Source: Pseudoalteromonas sp. T1lg48 (GTDB lineage: Bacteria; Pseudomonadota; Gammaproteobacteria; Enterobacterales; Alteromonadaceae). From it: a stretch of 64,000 nt of DNA. The stretch lies in the NCBI RefSeq assembly GCF_002964785.1, contig NZ_PQCC01000004.1:186001-250000 (forward strand), written 5' to 3'. Positions within the stretch are counted from its first letter, which is position 1. Every line of letters starts with the position of its first letter. The position numbers and the translations under genes are program-made. Below are positions 63,972 to 64,000 of this stretch, piece after piece. The notes under the pieces were generated by a model. It was not told the DNA's origin, ran no database searches, and saw only the letters and a program-made list of their open reading frames with translations.

Positions 63972-64000
63972 TAATTCTCCATCTTGGCCACTTCCGATAT

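Larger units (their letters stand above)
54387..64000 (-). mobile_element. Chromosomal integron cassette array, distal part
   Basis: Fourteen genes all on the minus strand alternate with fourteen attC-like sites that start with a YTAAC or ATAAC core and end with GTTRRRY-like GTTATAT or GTTAGGC. Most sites have a central dyad around GGCTA...GCGAAG...GCC. GC content drops compared with the core genes. There is no intI gene here. Since cassette genes read away from attI, the integrase should lie to the right of 64000. Confidence 0.92.

Noticed and set aside
54214..64000. Integron integrase or CRISPR array in the right-hand region
   Set aside because: No tyrosine recombinase frame is present, and the repeats are dyad attC sites spaced by genes, not short direct repeats with spacers.
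1..64000. tRNA or rRNA genes
   Set aside because: No tRNA TPsiC-arm pattern (GGTTCGAATCC) with a matching acceptor stem and no rRNA-like sequence was noticed; a covariance search was not possible.

Overview
The window comes from a marine-type gammaproteobacterium, most likely of the order Alteromonadales. This is inferred from gene content and order: a TtpC-type TonB operon, the ycgN / mltB-like / ycgL / minCDE / rnd / fadD neighbourhood, a hisL-hisGDCBHAF(IE) operon with a fused hisIE, an ilv leader with ilvIH, an NAD-type isocitrate dehydrogenase, and a long chromosomal-integron cassette array. Most of the window (about 1-54,200) is ordinary core chromosome of medium GC. From about 54,300 to the right edge the DNA becomes visibly AT-richer and changes character completely.

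Layout. 1-7,416: a minus-strand nutrient-uptake region made of a DUF3450 protein, TtpC, ExbB, ExbD, TonB and a TPR protein in one operon, then a separately promoted beta-helix lipoprotein and TonB-dependent receptor whose promoter carries a good Pho box. 7,680-11,500: small envelope or secreted proteins and a sugar MFS transporter broken by one frameshift and flanked by copies of a 10-bp palindrome. 11,500-29,500: housekeeping genes (ycgN, mltB-like, ycgL, minCDE, pagL-like, CSD-DUF1294, rnd, fadD, hydrolases, alkaline phosphatase, an EIIC-EAL fusion, tsaB, yoaA). 29,600-36,970: the histidine operon with leader peptide and attenuator. 37,080-37,350: a MITE-like element with inverted termini. 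37,377-50,430: methyltransferase, LysR regulator with a divergent TDT transporter, fasciclin protein, GT25 glycosyltransferase, a frameshifted M61 peptidase, a GGDEF protein, ppnN, xni, a DUF3192 protein and an HDOD-like protein. 50,640-54,213: NAD-isocitrate dehydrogenase, then the ilv leader and attenuator with ilvI and ilvH.

54,387-64,000: the distal part of a chromosomal integron (superintegron-like array). Fourteen cassettes, all on the minus strand, are separated by fourteen recognisable attC sites. Cassette products include a complete-looking peptide deformylase, a serine hydrolase of the beta-lactamase/PBP fold, an esterase, a PhzF-like protein, a PUA/EVE-like small protein, several membrane or secreted proteins and several unknowns. 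No integrase gene is present; from the cassette orientation it should lie beyond the right edge.

The features most worth following up are the integron array (its novel cassettes, TTG start codons, and stop codons built from the attC core), the Pho-box promoter of the receptor/lipoprotein pair next to a TtpC-TonB machine, a PF00756-like esterase with no nucleophile serine alongside a catalytically complete cassette-borne relative, and two genes each broken by a single missing base.
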